DNA from: Blastococcus sp.
GTDB lineage: Bacteria > Actinomycetota > Actinomycetes > Mycobacteriales > Geodermatophilaceae
Direction: 5' to 3'
Assembly (NCBI GenBank): GCA_025963345.1
Contig: JAOPUS010000110.1
Span: 1 to 7,479, forward strand
Length of the DNA: 7,479 nucleotides
The notes beneath the pieces were generated by a model that worked only from the letters and a program-made list of their open reading frames with translations, did not search any database and had not been told where the DNA came from. The stretch's first letter is position 1. Each line of letters begins with the position of its first letter. This document shows, piece after piece, positions 5,914-7,479 of the stretch. The translations under genes and the position numbers were made by a program.

Positions 5914-6013
5914 CGGTGCGTCAGCCCGGCGCACCGATGATCCGACCGGCTCCGCTCCGACGAACTGAACAGAGATGAACGCAGTAGCAGCGTGGTGACG
6001 CCGGCACGCTGCT
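5914..6013 (+). other. Structured non-coding stretch with two perfect hairpins
   Basis: CGGTGCG (5914-5920) pairs with CGCACCG (5930-5936) around nine bases. AGCAGCGTG (5986-5994) pairs with CACGCTGCT (6005-6013) around ten bases. The 12-mer CCGGCGCACCGA overlaps the first hairpin (5926-5937) and recurs just after the second (6018-6029). A seven-codon frame, MNAVAAW (5975-5998), ends inside the second hairpin. This could be a leader of the membrane-protein genes or a small RNA. No known RNA family is recognised. Confidence 0.35.
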
Positions 6014-6030
6014 CGCACCGGCGCACCGAA

Positions 6031-6136
6031 GGAGGTGATGTGCCGCGCCGGTGGGCAAGCAGCGAGGTCGGTCATGGCTCCGCCGCGCGAGCTGACCCGG
6101 CGCCCGACAGGAGGTGAACCGTAGCGCCGGTGGGCA
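6031..6136 (+). repeat. Duplicated ribosome-binding-site-like module
   Basis: GGAGGTGA, six variable bases, then GCGCCGGTGGGCA occurs at 6031-6057 and again at 6110-6136, exactly 79 bp apart. A weaker third relative, GGGTGAACCGAGCAG, lies near 6196-6210. The first copy carries AAGGAGGTGAT, a full match to the anti-Shine-Dalgarno sequence. DNA between copies is diverged. It looks like an old tandem duplication. Confidence 0.5.
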
Positions 6137-6257
6137 GCGAAAGCGGCAGGAGCGGTCGGTCGACGACGCACCGACTTGCGTTCTCGCGCTCGGGTGGGTG
6201 AACCGAGCAGCTGACCGGTGGCGGTCGGACGACGTCGTCTCGATGATCACCCGGTGA
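6114..6257 (+). CDS. Possible 47-residue ORF overlapping the first membrane-protein gene
   Basis: From GTG 6114 the frame reads MNRSAGGQRKRQERSVDD, then VLALGWVNRAADRW and ends VVSMITR with a TGA that overlaps the next GTG by four bases (GTGA), the classic translational-coupling geometry. The start is weak: the GGAGG lies right against or within the GTG instead of 5-9 bases before it. VNR recurs inside the peptide (VNRSAGG, VNRAADR), reflecting the DNA repeats. It may be only a chance frame through a non-coding leader. Confidence 0.22.
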   Translation: MNRSAGGQRKRQERSVDDAPTCVLALGWVNRAADRWRSDDVVSMITR

Positions 6258-6820
6258 CCGAGGAGCGGAGAGGGCAGGGGTGGGGCCTCTTGCTGGTCCT
6301 CGGGGTCACCGCGGGCATCTTCGTCGGGGGCTTCCAGCAGGCGGTGCTCGGCCTGGTGAGTGGGGAACCGTGGAACTGGGCCGAGATGGCCGTGTACGTC
6401 GTCGGGTGGGCCGTGCTCGGGCCGCCGGCCATGTGGCTGGCCTGGCGGGCGGCCGACCGTTCCCTCCGTCAGAGCCCTGCCACGCCGGTCGGTCCCGCGC
6501 GGCGGAGGTTCGTCGCACCGGCGATGCGGTCCGGTGCGCTCCCGGCGGATGCCGAGCCGGAGCTGTGGCGACGCGTGCTGACCGCTGAGGTCCGACAGTG
6601 GAACGGCCTCCGGTGGCTGGCCGCGGTCTACGGCGCCGTCGTCGCCGCCCTGATCGGCCTCGCGGCGGTGGTCGCGAACGACAATGCCTGGGGCGTCTGG
6701 GCTCTCGCGGTCATCGTGGCGGCAGTGAGCCTGGCCGCGTTCCGCTGGGCTGGGCGCCGGCTACGGGTCGCGCGACGACTCCAGGCAGAAGCGCTGGCCA
6801 GTGGGAGCGGGCGCCAGTGA
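6254..6820 (+). CDS. Four-helix membrane protein of unknown function
   Basis: A 188-residue membrane protein. Hydrophobic segments lie at about 9-35 (GWGLLLVLGVTAGIFVGGF), 45-66, 120-141 and 145-166, as two hairpins. Between them is a loop of about 50 residues with ALPADAEPELWRRVLTAEVR (95-114), which resembles the LPxDADPxxWRxRL segment seen in various small actinobacterial membrane proteins. An Arg-rich tail (GRRLRVARRL) suggests a cytoplasmic C-terminus by the positive-inside rule. GTG 6254 is chosen because it gives a normal short N-terminus (MTEERRG). GTG 6218 would add 12 Arg-rich residues and has no better ribosome binding site. GATGAT (6242-6247), six bases upstream, could be a -10 box of a leaderless message. 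The next gene overlaps by four bases. No enzymatic motif is visible and I can give no function. Confidence 0.75.
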   Translation: MTEERRGQGWGLLLVLGVTAGIFVGGFQQAVLGLVSGEPWNWAEMAVYVVGWAVLGPPAMWLAWRAADRSLRQSPATPVGPARRRFVAPAMRSGALPADAEPELWRRVLTAEVRQWNGLRWLAAVYGAVVAALIGLAAVVANDNAWGVWALAVIVAAVSLAAFRWAGRRLRVARRLQAEALASGSGRQ

Positions 6821-7305
6821 CCGGCGCGTTGATCGTCGTGGTGGCCATCCTGCTGGGGCTGCCGTTGCTGGCCTGGTGGGTCGGCAGCCGTCGGGTGTGG
6901 TCGCGGCTGCGTCCAGGGGCCGATCCCGATCCGTGGGGCGACGCCATGCGCAAGTTCGGCCTGACACCGCAGGAGACGGCGCAGGTGGAGTCCGCGGTGA
7001 CGTGGGGGCGCCGGCTGGACGACGAGCGGCTGCGCCGGGCCGCCGTGCAGTGGGCCCGGCAGCTCATCGAGCAGACCGAGGCACGCCGTCGGATCCACTC
7101 GCGCTCAGGACGGATCGCCGTGCTCCTCGGTCTGATCGGCGTCCTCGTGGCCGGCCTGTACTGGATGACCGTGCGCCGCGGCGAGTTCCCCTGGGATGCG
7201 GTCGTGTGGTGGGTGATCTGGCCCGCCGTCCTCGGATGGCTGGTGGGAGGCCCGCGCCGCGCCCTCCGGGTCAACGCGGATCCGGGCTCCACGGGCGACC
7301 GGTAG
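6817..7305 (+). CDS. Three-helix membrane protein of unknown function, coupled to the gene before
   Basis: A 162-residue membrane protein starting at a GTG that overlaps the previous stop (GTGA); GGGAG lies nine bases upstream. One helix at about 3-23 (ALIVVVAILLGLPLLAWWVG) is followed by a charged, mostly helical soluble part (25-98) with LTPQETAQVESAVTWGRRLD (49-68) and RAAVQWARQLIEQTEARRRI. Two more helices follow at about 99-119 and 127-145 (VVWWVIWPAVLGWLVGG), then a short polar tail. The soluble helix pair looks like a scaffold or dimer region. Overlap and matching size indicate that it is made with, and probably acts with, the membrane protein before it, perhaps as a complex. Neither has motifs of known transporters, sensors or enzymes. 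Repeat copy 3 begins 78 bp after the stop. Confidence 0.75.
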   Translation: MTGALIVVVAILLGLPLLAWWVGSRRVWSRLRPGADPDPWGDAMRKFGLTPQETAQVESAVTWGRRLDDERLRRAAVQWARQLIEQTEARRRIHSRSGRIAVLLGLIGVLVAGLYWMTVRRGEFPWDAVVWWVIWPAVLGWLVGGPRRALRVNADPGSTGDR

Positions 7306-7383
7306 GGGCGCCCCGCTCGCCGTCGTGTCCGATTCCTGTGGCGCGCGGGACTGCCGGGCCGATCGTCGGCGGACGCCCCGGAG

Positions 7384-7479
7384 TTCTTCCCTGCGTTGTC
7401 CCTATGCTTGTCCCGGGACTTGTTCCCATGTCCCGCCGACGTGGCGTATGGGAACAACCCGGGTGACCTGCACTTTCGC
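7384..7479 (+). repeat. Dispersed 96-bp hairpin repeat, copy 3 (reaches the window end)
   Basis: Units are at 7384-7395, 7396-7407 (TTGTCCCTATGC) and 7408-7419 (TTGTCCCGGGAC, with the palindrome GTCCCGGGAC). Perfect stem arms are TTGTTCCCAT (7420-7429) and ATGGGAACAA (7448-7457). The tail ends TGACCTGCACTTTCGC at the last base. Copy 1 continues past this point with GAGTTTCGC, so the element may be longer and truncated here by the window. Confidence 0.85.

Noticed and set aside
5908..5936. Integron attC site: GTTGAGC fits GTTRRRY next to a hairpin
   Set aside because: No matching RYYYAAC partner occurs at the expected place, and the 96-bp repeat arms do not fit the attC core pattern either. 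No integrase gene is in the window.
6029..6039. 16S rRNA 3' end (complement of AAGGAGGTGAT)
   Set aside because: Only 11 bases match and the flanks bear no rRNA sequence. A strong ribosome-binding-type sequence explains it.
5320..6171. 283-codon open frame on the minus strand
   Set aside because: Arg/Pro-rich, with no start signal, and it crosses the small acidic protein gene and the hairpin region. It is more likely a shadow.

Overview
The window is high-GC DNA with G/C-rich third codon positions, frequent GTG starts and several starts that look leaderless. An actinobacterium is the best reading. The Rv2258c-type methyltransferase, FadR-type GntR regulator and dehalogenase-like HAD protein fit this; a Geodermatophilaceae-like host is only a guess.

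Left part (1-3249), ordinary metabolism and transport: the 5' part of a TauE/SafE-type permease gene (minus, running off the window); a GntR/FadR-type regulator gene (minus); a divergent MatC-type dicarboxylate/malonate carrier gene (plus) with a palindromic operator candidate in the shared promoter; and a convergent HAD hydrolase gene (minus), separated from matC by a 26-bp gap that holds a strong GC hairpin. The regulator and carrier resemble the matR/matC part of malonate-use loci, but no malonyl-CoA synthetase or decarboxylase gene is present here.

Right part (3250-7479), accessory in character and all plus strand: a winged-helix plus Rossmann SAM methyltransferase; a small unrecognised ORF that reads in frame into a repeat; a 94-residue acidic protein; a structured non-coding stretch with two perfect hairpins and imperfect copies of a ribosome-binding-site-like module; and two overlapping genes for small membrane proteins.

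The most unusual feature is a dispersed repeat. Three collinear 96-bp copies lie at 3446-3541, 5178-5273 and 7384-7479 in the same orientation. Each is a run of 12-bp TTGTCCC-type units leading into a 10-bp stem with an 18-nt loop. The oldest-looking copy differs in the stem by two changes that still pair as G-U in plus-strand RNA, so the element may act as RNA. The copies divide the right part into two modules of about 1.7 and 2.2 kb. The last copy reaches the window edge, so the full element and its copy number cannot be judged from here.
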